NCBI GenBank assembly: GCA_947499955.1
Contig: CANMQI010000008.1
Location: 1 to 64,000, forward strand
Length of the DNA stretch: 64,000 nt
Direction of reading: 5' to 3'
From: an uncultured Granulosicoccus sp.
Lineage (GTDB): Bacteria > Pseudomonadota > Gammaproteobacteria > Granulosicoccales > Granulosicoccaceae
Position 1 is the stretch's first letter. Every line of letters begins with the position of its first letter. Positions 55,246 to 64,000 of the stretch are shown piece by piece. The translations under genes were made by a program, and so were the position numbers. The notes beneath the pieces were generated by a model that searched no databases, was not told the DNA's origin, and saw nothing but the letters and a program-made list of their open reading frames with translations.

Positions 55246-56226
55246 TCACATTGATGTGCGGAAAGCCTCTACCACCGGAACCGCTTGTGGTACGCGTTCG
55301 AAGAATGAAGCCTGAACCGATGTCGCACGTTCGGCGATCTGCGCTTTCAGTGCATCTGACAGAGGAATGAGCTGCATGCCGTTCTCTGTCATCGTCTGGA
55401 TACTGTCGACGTCGCCCTGGCGAGAGACTTCCCAGAACTGAGGTTCGAGATCAGCAGCAACTTTTTCGATGGCTGCCTGATCCGTCTCGGACAAGGTGTT
55501 CCAAGTATCGAGATTGATCGTTACGGCATTGGAACCCCAGGTGTGATTCGTGGGGTAGATATAATCGAGAAATTCCCAGAATTTTCCATCTACTCCGGAA
55601 GTTGCTGATGTTGCGACACCATCCACTCTGCCGGATGCCAGCGCGGGCAATAGCTCGCCCCAGGGCATGACCACACCGTCCATGCCGATGCTGGTAATGA
55701 TATCCACGGTGTTCTTGTCTGCGCCACGTACGGGTATGCCTCGAAAGTCTTCGATATCATCCACTTCCTGCTTCAGATAAACATACTGTGCCGGAGATGG
55801 CACCATATACAGTATTTTCTGGTTGTATCTTTCGGCGAGTTTTTCGAACTCTGGACGCAGATAGTGATGGTACTCACGAAGTTCATCCATTGAGGTCACC
55901 AGAAACGGGACGCCTTCGGCACCGAACATCGGGTTGAGGCCGGCTTGCTGACTGATGTTGATGTCGGCCATGTCAACCAGTCCGTCGCGCACTGCCGAAA
56001 GCTGGTCAGGCCCCTTGAAGCCAAGTGCACCACCGGCTGTTACCGAGATGGTCACATTTCCGCCTGTGGCGGCACTCACTGATTCTGCAAAGACCTTCGC
56101 ATTGTCGACCTGAAAGTTGCCATCTGGCAGAACATCAGACAAGCTGAGATTGGTCTCGGCGAAAGCGCTCTGGCCCAGGGCCATCGCTGCGATGACTGAA
56201 TAACTCAAGGTTTTGAAAAACTGCAT
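55246..56226 (-). CDS. dctP: TRAP transporter solute-binding protein (DctP-like)
   Basis: 326 residues from ATG 56226, with GGGAG upstream; the signal peptide ends near GQSAFAETN. DctP landmarks: LSAVRDGLVDMADINI, FRGIPVRGADKNTVDIITSI (with the Arg that binds the ligand carboxylate), GMDGVVMPWGELLPALASGR and VDGVATSATSGVDGKFWEF. It binds a carboxylated solute in the periplasm. First gene of the operon, divergent from a LysR gene 225 bp away. Confidence 0.93.
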   Translation of the reverse strand: MQFFKTLSYSVIAAMALGQSAFAETNLSLSDVLPDGNFQVDNAKVFAESVSAATGGNVTISVTAGGALGFKGPDQLSAVRDGLVDMADINISQQAGLNPMFGAEGVPFLVTSMDELREYHHYLRPEFEKLAERYNQKILYMVPSPAQYVYLKQEVDDIEDFRGIPVRGADKNTVDIITSIGMDGVVMPWGELLPALASGRVDGVATSATSGVDGKFWEFLDYIYPTNHTWGSNAVTINLDTWNTLSETDQAAIEKVAADLEPQFWEVSRQGDVDSIQTMTENGMQLIPLSDALKAQIAERATSVQASFFERVPQAVPVVEAFRTSM

Positions 56227-56365
56227 TTTCGAATCTCCCATGTGCAAGTCGCCTGATACTCCGGGGCATTCCCTGATCGATGAACCGGGTGTTTGGTAAT
56301 GAAGGGCGACATTGTCACCTTTAAGGGTACGAGGTGACCACGTCCCTGCAAAAGACTACTTTGAT

Positions 56366-56393
56366 CTGACATAATAGTTTTTGGCTATGTCAG
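56366..56393. promoter_or_regulatory. Perfect palindrome, candidate LysR operator
   Basis: CTGACATA, 12 bp spacer, TATGTCAG: a perfect 8-bp inverted repeat in the gap between divergent dctP and the LysR gene. It includes a T-N11-A core (T at 56375, A at 56387). It lies 59 bp upstream of the LysR start and 140 bp upstream of dctP, as expected for autoregulation plus activation. Confidence 0.65.
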
Positions 56394-56451
56394 GGTCGTG
56401 GCGCTTGTCTGTGTTCAGATTACGATAGCTTGAAACAGGAAATATAAACAA

Positions 56452-57363
56452 TTGGATACCAGACGGCTCAATGCATTCGTCAAGATCGTTGATATAGGCA
56501 GCATCACGCGCGCCTCAACCGTACTCCATATCGCACAGCCCGCACTCAGTCAGCAGATTGCCGCACTGGAGTCGCATTTCGGCAAGCCTTTGCTCATTCG
56601 CTCGAAGAGGGGTGTGGTACCCACCGAGGCCGGCAAGATTCTCTACCGCCACTGCCAGATGATCCTCAAACAGATGGATCAGGCTCAGCTGGATATTCTC
56701 TCATCGGAGAGAGGTATCTCGGGCTTCGTTTCGGTGGGGTTGGCACCGCTCAGTGTCGGTTCATTTGTCGCAACACGGTTTGTCATGGTTCTCAAGGAAG
56801 AGCACCCCGGGATAATTCTGCATATCAATGAAACCGTGGGTGGAATCATCAGTGAAATGATGCTGGCCGGAAAAATGGACATTGCTCTGATCTATGACCC
56901 GGGCGGCGTTCCCGGGTTGATGTTCGAACCGGTGCAGTCCGAAGAACTGTATTTTGTTACGACGAAAGCGTTGAAGGAAGGTGTCAGGGAAGTCTTTCTC
57001 GAGGACGTTGTTGCCAACCCGCTGATTCTGCCGAGTGGCATACATACCATACGCCAGGTGATCGACATTGCGCTCAACCGTTCAGATCTGGAAGCAGAAG
57101 TCGTCATGCAGACAGAGTCGATATCCTTGCTGGCGGGTGCCATCGCCGAGGGGCTTGGTTCGACCATTCTGCCGCGCTCAGCTGCATTGGCAATGTGTCG
57201 ACGGCTTCCCGAAGCCAGACGCTACCGGGTTCTGAAACCCAATATGAGCGTGAACATGGCGATCTGCGTGTCCAAACAGTTGCCCCTGTCAGAGCCTGCC
57301 ATGGTGGTGAAGGCACGATTGGCGGAACTGCTCGAGGAAATCGCCAACGAAGACAGCATGTAG
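56452..57363 (+). CDS. LysR-type regulator of the TRAP operon
   Basis: 303 residues from TTG 56452 (AGGAAA upstream). The N-terminal winged helix-turn-helix is DTRRLNAFVKIVDIGSITRA with LHIAQPALSQQIAALESHF, like the NAC/Cbl subgroup. Residues 90-290 are the periplasmic-binding-like effector domain (GFVSVGLAPLSVGSF, MDIALIYDPG, LILPSGIHTIR). Divergent from dctPQM, which it most likely controls through the palindrome at 56366-56393, with the transported solute or a metabolite as inducer. Confidence 0.9.
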   Translation: MDTRRLNAFVKIVDIGSITRASTVLHIAQPALSQQIAALESHFGKPLLIRSKRGVVPTEAGKILYRHCQMILKQMDQAQLDILSSERGISGFVSVGLAPLSVGSFVATRFVMVLKEEHPGIILHINETVGGIISEMMLAGKMDIALIYDPGGVPGLMFEPVQSEELYFVTTKALKEGVREVFLEDVVANPLILPSGIHTIRQVIDIALNRSDLEAEVVMQTESISLLAGAIAEGLGSTILPRSAALAMCRRLPEARRYRVLKPNMSVNMAICVSKQLPLSEPAMVVKARLAELLEEIANEDSM

Positions 57364-57511
57364 TCGAGAACGGCGCAACCGTGCGTGTCACCCCCTCCGG
57401 GTGAGTCATGCGGGACGTCCCTTGCATTGATGGCACTTTGAATGATGCCTGACAAGATTGACCCGCCAACGAGGAGTTCTGGCAATCCGGTGAGCTGCCG
57501 GATCGGTAGGG

Positions 57512-57889
57512 TCAGTCCAGATTGCCCAGGCGTTTGCGATTGGCCCTGACGCGCCTGTTGGCCGGGTGTGCGACTCGGCGGCTACTGTTGATCACCGAAT
57601 TGTTGAGTGCGAGATAGGGGTTGGTGCTCCAGCAGGCTGTCATCATGTCGAACCAGAGCTGCATGGGCGTCTGGCTGACAGCGAAGACGGTTTCGGTCCA
57701 GGCGTCGTGCTTTTCGCTGACCATCTGCTCGATTTCCTGTGCTGCCTTGAATGGGTCGGTCAACAACAACCAGGGCATGGCGGCAAGCCTGAGGCTGATG
57801 ACATCTGAGGACTTCATGGCAAGCCGGGTCCAGGGCTCCAGTATGGACTGATAGACGGCGAAGGGCGATGTGGTTCCATTCATGAGCAT
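57512..57889 (-). CDS. Phasin-like small protein
   Basis: 125 residues, helical, starting MLMNGTTSPFAVYQSILEPW. AMKSSDVISLRLAAMPWLLL and FKAAQEIEQMVSEKHDAWTE have the amphipathic pattern of phasin-like or PHA-granule proteins, with a basic tail (RRVAHPANRRVRANRKRLGN). I do not recognise a definite family; phasin-like is a guess from pattern. Monocistronic, divergent from the exporter genes. Confidence 0.55.
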   Translation of the reverse strand: MLMNGTTSPFAVYQSILEPWTRLAMKSSDVISLRLAAMPWLLLTDPFKAAQEIEQMVSEKHDAWTETVFAVSQTPMQLWFDMMTACWSTNPYLALNNSVINSSRRVAHPANRRVRANRKRLGNLD

Positions 57890-58102
57890 TCGAGTCAGTT
57901 GATCAGGTGCGCCTCATCTGACTCAGCCATGGATAGTGCTTCACTCGCCATCCATAGGCGTTATAGTGGAAATGCAGGCGTATCCATGAGGTTGAGTCTT
58001 CAGCTACGCGGTAACGTTCTGCGGTGGAGTGGTGCAACACCTGTGCCTGCAACGGAGCAGCTTACGCAGGGCAGCGTGAATATTGCCTGGGAGATGGCAC
58101 TC

Positions 58103-59092
58103 ATGAAGCTGAAAAAAGGACCTTTGGCAGTCGGTATCCTGCTTGTCGTGGCATTGGCGTTACTGGCGTGGTTCAAGCCATGGTCGCTTGCGAGTACGAC
58201 AAACAACCATCTGTATGGCAATGTTGATGTACGTGAAGTCTCTCTGGGCTTTCGTGCCGCTGGACGTCTTGCACAGATGCTGCATGAGGAGGGCGATGTC
58301 GTCAATGCGGGTGATCTGCTCGCGACAATCGACAAGGGTCCGGCGACGGAGAGTCTGGCCATCGCCGATGCAGAACTGGCCAATGCAGAAGCGCAACTGA
58401 ACAGCGTACGTGCCGGTGCAAGGCCGCAGGAGATTGCTCAGGCAAGAGCTGCGGTGCGTGCAGCACAGGCAAGCTTCGATGATGCCGAACGGGGTGCGGC
58501 GCGTCAGGCGCAACTGCTGAAGACTCAGAGTACCAGCCAAACTCAGGCAGATAGCGCACAGGCACTGCGCGACAGTGCCGCCGCACAACTTGCCTCTGCC
58601 GAGGAGGCGCTGGCCTTGCTGGAGGAGGGCGCGCGCATCGAAGACATCAAGGCCGCAGAAGCGACGGTTGCGGTATCACAGGCCCGTCGGCAGCAGGCGA
58701 TGACGGCAGTGGCAGATACCCGGTTGAAAGCGCCGTCTGCGGGTGTCGTGCTGACGCGGGCTCGTGAGCCGGGCTCGATGCTTGCCACAGGGCAGCCGGT
58801 CTATGTCCTGGCGTTGACGGACAAGGTCTTCGTGAGGGCCTATGCTGATGAGAGGACTCTGGCCAGGGTCGTTCCCGGAACCCGGGTGAAAATCAGTACT
58901 GATAGCGGCGGCAACTATACCGGTCAGGTCGGTTTTGTGTCGCCAAGCGCTGAATTCACTCCCAAGACCGTACAGACGCCTGAACTTCGGACCGCCCTTG
59001 TCTATCGGCTGCGCATTCTCGTCACCGATGCTGATGAGGGTTTGCGGCAGGGAATGCCTGTGACGTTTGTGCTTCCCGATGTGAAGCGCTGA
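58103..59092 (+). CDS. HlyD-type membrane fusion protein (YbhG-like)
   Basis: 329 residues from ATG 58103, chosen because GGGAGATGG precedes it and it gives a clean N-terminal anchor (LAVGILLVVALALLAWF). A first lipoyl half (VREVSLGFRAAGRLAQMLHE) is followed by a long coiled coil with internal repeats (AQARAAVRAAQASFDDAERG, ASAEEALALLEEGARIEDIK), the second lipoyl half (DTRLKAPSAGVVLTRARE) and a beta-barrel (FVRAYADERTLARVVPGTRV). It links the inner-membrane exporter to an outer-membrane channel. It is 2 bp from the ATPase gene. Confidence 0.9.
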   Translation: MKLKKGPLAVGILLVVALALLAWFKPWSLASTTNNHLYGNVDVREVSLGFRAAGRLAQMLHEEGDVVNAGDLLATIDKGPATESLAIADAELANAEAQLNSVRAGARPQEIAQARAAVRAAQASFDDAERGAARQAQLLKTQSTSQTQADSAQALRDSAAAQLASAEEALALLEEGARIEDIKAAEATVAVSQARRQQAMTAVADTRLKAPSAGVVLTRAREPGSMLATGQPVYVLALTDKVFVRAYADERTLARVVPGTRVKISTDSGGNYTGQVGFVSPSAEFTPKTVQTPELRTALVYRLRILVTDADEGLRQGMPVTFVLPDVKR

Positions 59093-59094
59093 TC

Positions 59095-60855
59095 ATGAGC
59101 TCCGAGCTTCTCGGGCGGGCAGCTGCCTGTGAAGCTGCCATGGCCGTTGATATCAGAGGGGTCGTCAAGCGCTTCAAGGGTGTCACTGCCATCGAGCATC
59201 TGGATGCCGGGATCTGGCCTGGACAGCTGACCGGACTGGTGGGGCCCGATGGTGCCGGCAAGACAACGCTGATGCGAATCATGGCGGCATTGATGCGACC
59301 GGATACAGGCACGGTAAGTGTCATGGGACACAATGTCCTGGACGCTACCGCGTTGGTACATCGCTGCATTGGCTATATGCCCCAGCGGTTCGGTCTGTAT
59401 GAAGATCTGTCGGTTGCCGAGAACCTGGATCTGTATGCAAAACTGAAAGGAATCGCCGCCGACAAGAGAGTCGACGTGTTTGACAGGCTGTATGAATTCA
59501 CGCGTCTGCAGCCTTTCGCCAGCCGACCCGCCGGGCAGTTATCCGGTGGCATGAAGCAGAAACTGGGGCTTGCCTGTGCATTGATGGGCAGCCCGGATGT
59601 GCTGTTGCTCGATGAGCCCAGTGTGGGGGTGGACCCCGTGAGCAGGCAGGAGCTGTGGCGCATGGTTCAGGCCCTGGCCAGCGAGGGTATGGCTGTTGTC
59701 TGGGCTACCGCATACCTTGACGAAGCAGAACGGTGTGAGTCGGTCATGCTGCTGGACAAGGGCAGCTTGTTGTTCAACGGCGAGCCGCAGGGGCTGACTT
59801 CCCGGTTGCAGGGCAGGAGCTATCGTCTGAGCCATATTCAGGGTGATAGACGGGCGCTACTGAGCAAGGCGCTGGGTTTGGCTGACGTTCGTGATGGGGT
59901 CATACAAGGGGCCAGCGTGAGACTGGTCAGGGCTGCAGACATGGACGTCTCCTCGATGCAATTGCTGGCCGATCAATCCGGTGGGCAGCTTGAGCTTGTC
60001 GCGCCACGCTTCGAGGATGCCTTCATCGATCTGCTGGGTGGTGGTCCGGATGGCCGTTCGGCCATTGCCGAGCGTATGGAGGACGTGGCGACACAGCGCG
60101 ATGTAATGGTCGAGTGTTCACACCTGAGCAAGCGCTTCGGTGACTTCTACGCAACCCGCGATGTCAGTTTTTCCGTGAAGACCGGCGAAGTATTCGGTCT
60201 GCTGGGCCCCAATGGTGCCGGCAAGTCGACGACCTTCAGGATGCTGTGTGGCTTGCTGAGGCCGACTGAAGGATGCGCTACGGTGGCGGGCTTCGACCTG
60301 GTTCGTTCAACCGGACAAGCCAAGTCGCAGCTGGGGTATATGGCGCAGAAGTTTTCCTTGTACGGCTTGTTGTCTGTCAGACAGAATCTGGATTTCTTCT
60401 CCGGCGCCTATGGCTTGCGCGGAGCGCATCGCCGCCAGCGAATCGAGGAAATGATCGAGACCTTCCAGCTTGGTGATGTTCTGAATGTATCACCAGAGGC
60501 ACTGCCACTGGGGTACAGACAGCGCCTGGCACTCGCGTGTTCCCTGATGCACCGGCCCAGCGTCCTGTTTCTGGACGAGCCAACGTCCGGAGTCGATCCA
60601 GTGACTCGCCGGGAGTTCTGGATGCATATTTCAGGGCTGGTGCAGAAAGGAGTCACGGTGATGGTCACCACGCACTTCATGGAAGAGGCCGAATACTGCG
60701 ATCGTATTGCTCTGGTACAGCAGGGTCAGCTGGTAAGGCTGGACACCCCGGATGCATTGAAGGCGATGGTTGCCAGCGATGAACTGCCGGAACCGACCAT
60801 GGAGCAGGCCTTCATCCGGCTGGTCGAGGCGCATCGCGATGGAGTGGATGCGTGA
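59095..60855 (+). CDS. ABC exporter ATPase with two nucleotide-binding domains (YbhF-like)
   Basis: 586 residues. Domain 1 has Walker A GPDGAGKTT, signature LSGGMKQKL and Walker B VLLLDEPSVGVD; domain 2 (from about 340) has GPNGAGKST, a degenerate signature (PLGYRQRLAL) and VLFLDEPTSGVD. The fused double ATPase is typical of YbhF. It drives the two permeases that follow. Start overlaps nothing, but the stop overlaps the next GTG by 4 bp. Confidence 0.93.
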   Translation: MSSELLGRAAACEAAMAVDIRGVVKRFKGVTAIEHLDAGIWPGQLTGLVGPDGAGKTTLMRIMAALMRPDTGTVSVMGHNVLDATALVHRCIGYMPQRFGLYEDLSVAENLDLYAKLKGIAADKRVDVFDRLYEFTRLQPFASRPAGQLSGGMKQKLGLACALMGSPDVLLLDEPSVGVDPVSRQELWRMVQALASEGMAVVWATAYLDEAERCESVMLLDKGSLLFNGEPQGLTSRLQGRSYRLSHIQGDRRALLSKALGLADVRDGVIQGASVRLVRAADMDVSSMQLLADQSGGQLELVAPRFEDAFIDLLGGGPDGRSAIAERMEDVATQRDVMVECSHLSKRFGDFYATRDVSFSVKTGEVFGLLGPNGAGKSTTFRMLCGLLRPTEGCATVAGFDLVRSTGQAKSQLGYMAQKFSLYGLLSVRQNLDFFSGAYGLRGAHRRQRIEEMIETFQLGDVLNVSPEALPLGYRQRLALACSLMHRPSVLFLDEPTSGVDPVTRREFWMHISGLVQKGVTVMVTTHFMEEAEYCDRIALVQQGQLVRLDTPDALKAMVASDELPEPTMEQAFIRLVEAHRDGVDA

Positions 60856-61964
60856 ATGCCTGGTCACGTCTGCTGGCATTGACGCGCAAGGAATCGATAC
60901 AGATTCTGCGAGATCCATCGGCCTTGTTGATAGCGCTGGTACTGCCGCTGGTCCTGCTGTTTCTGTTTGCGTATGCGGTCTCACTGGATGTGCGCGGTGT
61001 GCGCTTTGGTATCGTCGTCGAGAGAGAAGGGGCCGCGACGACAGAGCTTTTGAATGCCTTTGAGCGCAGTGAATGGCTGGATGTACAAGTGGCGCATGAC
61101 AGACGTGAGCTGGAGTCGCAGCTGGTGTCCGGCAGCCTTCGTGGCATGCTGGTCATCCCGGCAGATTTCGAATCGCGACTGGCCTCTGCCGATCAGCAGG
61201 CCGAGGTACAGATCATCACGGATGGATCGCAACCGAACACAGCAAATTTTGCAGCGAACTATGCCAGTGGCATTTTCCAGACGTGGTTGGCAAGCCGTCT
61301 GACCGATGAGCCTGGCGCTATTGTTGTCGAGCCCAGGTTCTGGTTCAACCCGGAGCTGGACAGTCGACGAGTGCTGCTACCCGGCGCCATTGCCATCATC
61401 ATGACCATGATAGGAACCCTGCTGACAGCTCTGGTGGTTTCACGTGAATGGGAACGAGGCACCATGGAAGCCTTGTTATCCACACCTGCCACGACGGCAG
61501 AAATCCTGCTGTCAAAATTGCTGCCCTATCTTGTACTGGGCATGGCTGCAACGGTGGTCTGTACAATGATCAGTCTGCTTCTGTTCGACGTCCCCTTGCG
61601 AGGTTCGGTGGGTGCCTTGCTGCTGCTGTCTTTCATCTTTCTGTTGCCGGCTTTGGGGCAGGGGCTGTTGATATCGGCGATTGCCAGAAATCAGTTCATT
61701 GCAGCACAGCTTGCATTGATTACCGGGTTCTTACCGGCCTTTCTGTTGTCGGGATTTCTGTTCGAGATAGCAAGCATGCCAGCTCCCATTCGAATTCTGA
61801 CCATGATCGTGCCGGCCCGATGGTATGTCGAAGGCTTGCAAACGATTTTTCTGGCAGGTGATGTCTGGCCCTTGTTGGGTAGAGACATACTGATTCTATC
61901 CGGGCAGGGCATGCTGCTGGTGTTCCTGGCTGTGTGGAATTCGCGAGGAGGTCTTGACCGATGA
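60852..61964 (+). CDS. ABC-2 exporter permease 1 (YbhS-like)
   Basis: 370 residues from GTG 60852. One N-terminal helix (LLIALVLPLVLLFLFAYAVS), a large periplasmic domain (about 45-170), and five helices from residue 175 with the ABC-2 motifs SREWERGTMEALLSTPATTA and FLPAFLLSGFLFEIASMPAP. It pairs with the next permease. Overlaps both neighbours by 4 bp. Confidence 0.92.
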   Translation: MNAWSRLLALTRKESIQILRDPSALLIALVLPLVLLFLFAYAVSLDVRGVRFGIVVEREGAATTELLNAFERSEWLDVQVAHDRRELESQLVSGSLRGMLVIPADFESRLASADQQAEVQIITDGSQPNTANFAANYASGIFQTWLASRLTDEPGAIVVEPRFWFNPELDSRRVLLPGAIAIIMTMIGTLLTALVVSREWERGTMEALLSTPATTAEILLSKLLPYLVLGMAATVVCTMISLLLFDVPLRGSVGALLLLSFIFLLPALGQGLLISAIARNQFIAAQLALITGFLPAFLLSGFLFEIASMPAPIRILTMIVPARWYVEGLQTIFLAGDVWPLLGRDILILSGQGMLLVFLAVWNSRGGLDR

Positions 61965-63067
61965 TGGCCTCGATCCACCGACTGAAGACACTGCTGGTCA
62001 AGGAGTTGTTGAGCTATCTACGCGACCCGCGGACACGCCTGATTCTCATCGGGCCACCCCTGATTCAATTACTCGTCTTTTCCTTTGCCGTGACGCTGGA
62101 AGTCAGAAATGTCGATATCGCTGTGCTTGACCGGGATACAGGCAGGCAGGGTGTAGAACTTGTCGAACATCTGGATGCCGCAGCGTTTACGTCCACTGTG
62201 CGGGTTGTACAGTCGGGTGAGGAGCTTGAGGCCTTGATCGATGAGCGCAAGGTCTTGCTGGGCGTATCGGTACCAGAGGATTTTTCTCGCAAGATCGTCA
62301 ATGGTGATACGGTCAGCTTGCAGTTACTGCTCGATGGTCGGCGTGCCAACGCTGCGCAGGTCTCCAGCAGTTATGTCGCGAGCGTCGCGTCAGCTTACAG
62401 TCAGCAGATCGGAACGCAAACGCAGCGTACGGGTATTCTGGTGCGCCATTGGTTCAATCCCAATCTCCTGTATGCCTGGTTCATCGTGCCCAGCCTGTCC
62501 GGCGTGTTGGCCTTGCTCATGGCAATGTTGGTAACGGCCTTGTCCATCGCACGTGAACGTGAGCTGGGTACCTTCGAGCAATTGCTGGTGTCACCGTTTT
62601 CTGCCACGGAGATCATCATCGGCAAGAGCCTTCCCGCCGTGCTCATCGGCGCTGTGCTCGGCACGGTCATGGTGCTGGCTGGCGTTCTGATCTTTCGCGT
62701 GCCTTTTACCGGCAATCCTGTGCTGTTGGCGATTACCTTGCCACTGTTCATCCTCTCCGGGGTCGGTATAGGACTGTCGGTGTCCGCGATCAGCACGACA
62801 CAACAGCAGGCCATACTGGGTGCCTTTGCCATTATCGTACCGGTGGTGTTGACGTCGGGCTTCGCCACGCCTGTCGAGAACATGCCTCAGTGGCTACAGT
62901 GGGTGTCAGTTGTCAATCCGCTGCGCTGGTATCTGGTGATTGTTCAGGGATTGTTCCTGAAGTCACTTCCAGCTGCTGAGGTGTTTCGCAATCTGCTGCC
63001 GCTGATGTGTATTGCCGTGGTGTCCTTGTCGGTTGCTGCGGTGATCGTTCGTCGAAAGCTCGAATAG
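61961..63067 (+). CDS. ABC-2 exporter permease 2 (YbhR-like)
   Basis: 368 residues, same layout as the preceding permease: N-terminal helix (LILIGPPLIQLLVFSFAVTL), periplasmic domain, then helices with ARERELGTFEQLLVSPFSAT and VVLTSGFATPVENMPQWLQW. Last gene of the four-gene exporter. YbhGFSR-type pumps export cationic dyes, cephalosporins or sodium; the substrate here is unknown. Confidence 0.92.
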   Translation: MMASIHRLKTLLVKELLSYLRDPRTRLILIGPPLIQLLVFSFAVTLEVRNVDIAVLDRDTGRQGVELVEHLDAAAFTSTVRVVQSGEELEALIDERKVLLGVSVPEDFSRKIVNGDTVSLQLLLDGRRANAAQVSSSYVASVASAYSQQIGTQTQRTGILVRHWFNPNLLYAWFIVPSLSGVLALLMAMLVTALSIARERELGTFEQLLVSPFSATEIIIGKSLPAVLIGAVLGTVMVLAGVLIFRVPFTGNPVLLAITLPLFILSGVGIGLSVSAISTTQQQAILGAFAIIVPVVLTSGFATPVENMPQWLQWVSVVNPLRWYLVIVQGLFLKSLPAAEVFRNLLPLMCIAVVSLSVAAVIVRRKLE

Positions 63068-63277
63068 ACACTCCGAATGCGTGACGTCGGATGAGCCGGC
63101 AATCAGCACCAATGAGCAATATCTGGTGACTCTCGTACAAGACCCGGTCGTTCGAACCTGGTCTAAAAGTGAGTGTCCGATCGGGACAGACTAGGCGTAT
63201 TGGTAGTGCATGGAGCATCGTTCTGCCGTACTCGAATGCTAGCGTAGTATCGAGAATGGTAAGTGGAATGACGAATA

Positions 63278-64000
63278 GTGCAGCAAATACTGCCAGGCAT
63301 TTCCTGTCGAACAACCAGGCTGAAGGGGTGTTTGCACCTGCTCGCCATCGGTGCACTCTTCGGCCTGTCAGTGCCGCTGTCACGACTTGCATCGGATATC
63401 GAGGCACACCCTGTCGGATTGGCCTTGTGGGTCAATATTCTGGTTGGCGTCATGTGTCTGTTCCTCACCCTATGTCGCCGGAGATTGCCGATCATTCATG
63501 GGCGATTATTGCGGTTCGTGATTTTGTGGGGTCTGCTTGGGGTTGTTGGAGGCGATGTATTGTTGTTCTGGATAGTGCCGCACTTGCCGGCGTCCACCGT
63601 GGCCATCATTCTGGTGTGCGAGGGGTTCATCGTCTATGGCTGCCTGCTGGTCCGTGGCAGGGCACAGTCTGGCCGGAAGAATCTGACAGGACTTGCCATC
63701 GGCATGCTGGGAATGCTGATGCTGATCGGTTATGGGGAGTCGCTTGCAGCGGCTGGCGATCCGATATGGATCCTTCTGGCGCTGTCCGTACCTGCAGTCT
63801 ATGCAGCGGAGGATCTCCTGATTTGCGGATCGATGCCCGAGGGGGCGGACTTTCTTGCCTTGACGGGCTACTCGGCATTTGCCGGAAGTCTGATGCTGTT
63901 GCCGATTGCCTGGTATCTGGATGATTTCATTGCACTCCACTGGATTCCATCGCAGCTGGAAATCGCCATCATGTGTATCGCGGCCAGTAGTGCTCTGGGT
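63278..64000 (+). CDS. EamA/DMT-family transporter, cut by window edge
   Basis: Open to the window end from GTG 63278 (a TGA stops the frame at 63269); 241 residues are visible. Hydrophobic helices alternate through LLAIGALFGLSVPLSRLASD, LALWVNILVGVMCLFLTL, WGLLGVVGGDVLLFWIVPHL, STVAIILVCEGFIVYGCLLV and LTGLAIGMLGMLMLIGYGES, which is the ten-helix DMT pattern with the EamA repeat. Probably a metabolite exporter. The upstream 210 bp gap holds no gene. The ribosome site is weak, so the start could be further in. Confidence 0.7.
   Translation, partial: MQQILPGISCRTTRLKGCLHLLAIGALFGLSVPLSRLASDIEAHPVGLALWVNILVGVMCLFLTLCRRRLPIIHGRLLRFVILWGLLGVVGGDVLLFWIVPHLPASTVAIILVCEGFIVYGCLLVRGRAQSGRKNLTGLAIGMLGMLMLIGYGESLAAAGDPIWILLALSVPAVYAAEDLLICGSMPEGADFLALTGYSAFAGSLMLLPIAWYLDDFIALHWIPSQLEIAIMCIAASSALG

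Noticed and set aside
57485..57503. ATCCGG/CCGGAT hairpin between the LysR and phasin-like genes
   Set aside because: Only 6 bp with a 7-base loop and no U-tract; such stems occur by chance in this composition.
63169..63924. Open plus-strand frame of 251 codons near the right end
   Set aside because: The overlapping frame from 63278 gives a clear DMT transporter with regular membrane helices; the other frame has no such pattern.

Overview
The window looks like chromosome of a heterotrophic gammaproteobacterium with a large accessory gene pool. The codon use and the mix of genes (form I aerobic CO dehydrogenase, TRAP and Dpp-type transporters, 5-oxoprolinase genes, DUF4331, MscS-type channels) would fit a marine Granulosicoccus-like organism, but that placement is inference from gene content only; there is no rRNA, tRNA or universal marker gene here.

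Layout. 1-2.9 kb is a graveyard of mobile DNA: a transposase start cut by the window edge, an AbiEii fragment, a broken IS91-family transposase that contains a 14-bp minisatellite, a truncated tyrosine integrase, and several duplicated segments. 3.0-7.7 kb holds a damaged secreted sulfurtransferase, a GAF histidine kinase, and the NfeD/slipin pair. 8.0-13.6 kb is again decayed: a second IS91 scrap, a second broken integrase, a phage-like coiled-coil gene, a McrC-like pseudogene, a 62-bp dispersed repeat, a scrap of a glutamate-synthase-like gene, an orphan GH32-like glycosidase and a DUF4143-like scrap. 13.6-17.9 kb has a conserved unknown gene, a CDGSH/glutamate-synthase-like fusion and a lipoprotein.

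18-27 kb is the clearest system: a form I (Mo-Cu) aerobic carbon monoxide dehydrogenase cluster, coxC-like MHYT-LytTR regulator followed by coxM-S-L-D-E-F-G. CoxL carries the AYRCSFR active-site loop (Cys385) and Glu760. Three direct repeats with 20-21 bp period sit between the LytTR regulator gene and coxM and are a good candidate for its operator.

27-41 kb is a mixed region of secreted, membrane and small unknown proteins: DUF4331 plus lipoprotein, prolyl-tRNA editing protein, galactose-mutarotase-like protein, DCC protein, an unknown protein paired with an MscS channel, a host-attachment-like protein, a larger MscS-related protein and a secreted beta-propeller-like protein. It is rich in simple tandem repeats (5, 3, 9 and 9 bp units).

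41-56 kb looks like one uptake-and-catabolism locus: a five-gene Dpp-type ABC importer, a sugar-phosphate-isomerase-like protein, a class V aminotransferase-like enzyme, 5-oxoprolinase genes pxpB-pxpC-(BCCP-like)-pxpA, and an SDR, followed by a convergent TRAP transporter (dctMQP) and a divergent LysR regulator. The BCCP-like protein has the biotinyl fold but a proline where the biotinylated lysine should be. 57.5-63 kb holds a phasin-like small gene and a YbhGFSR-type exporter; an EamA transporter runs off the right end.
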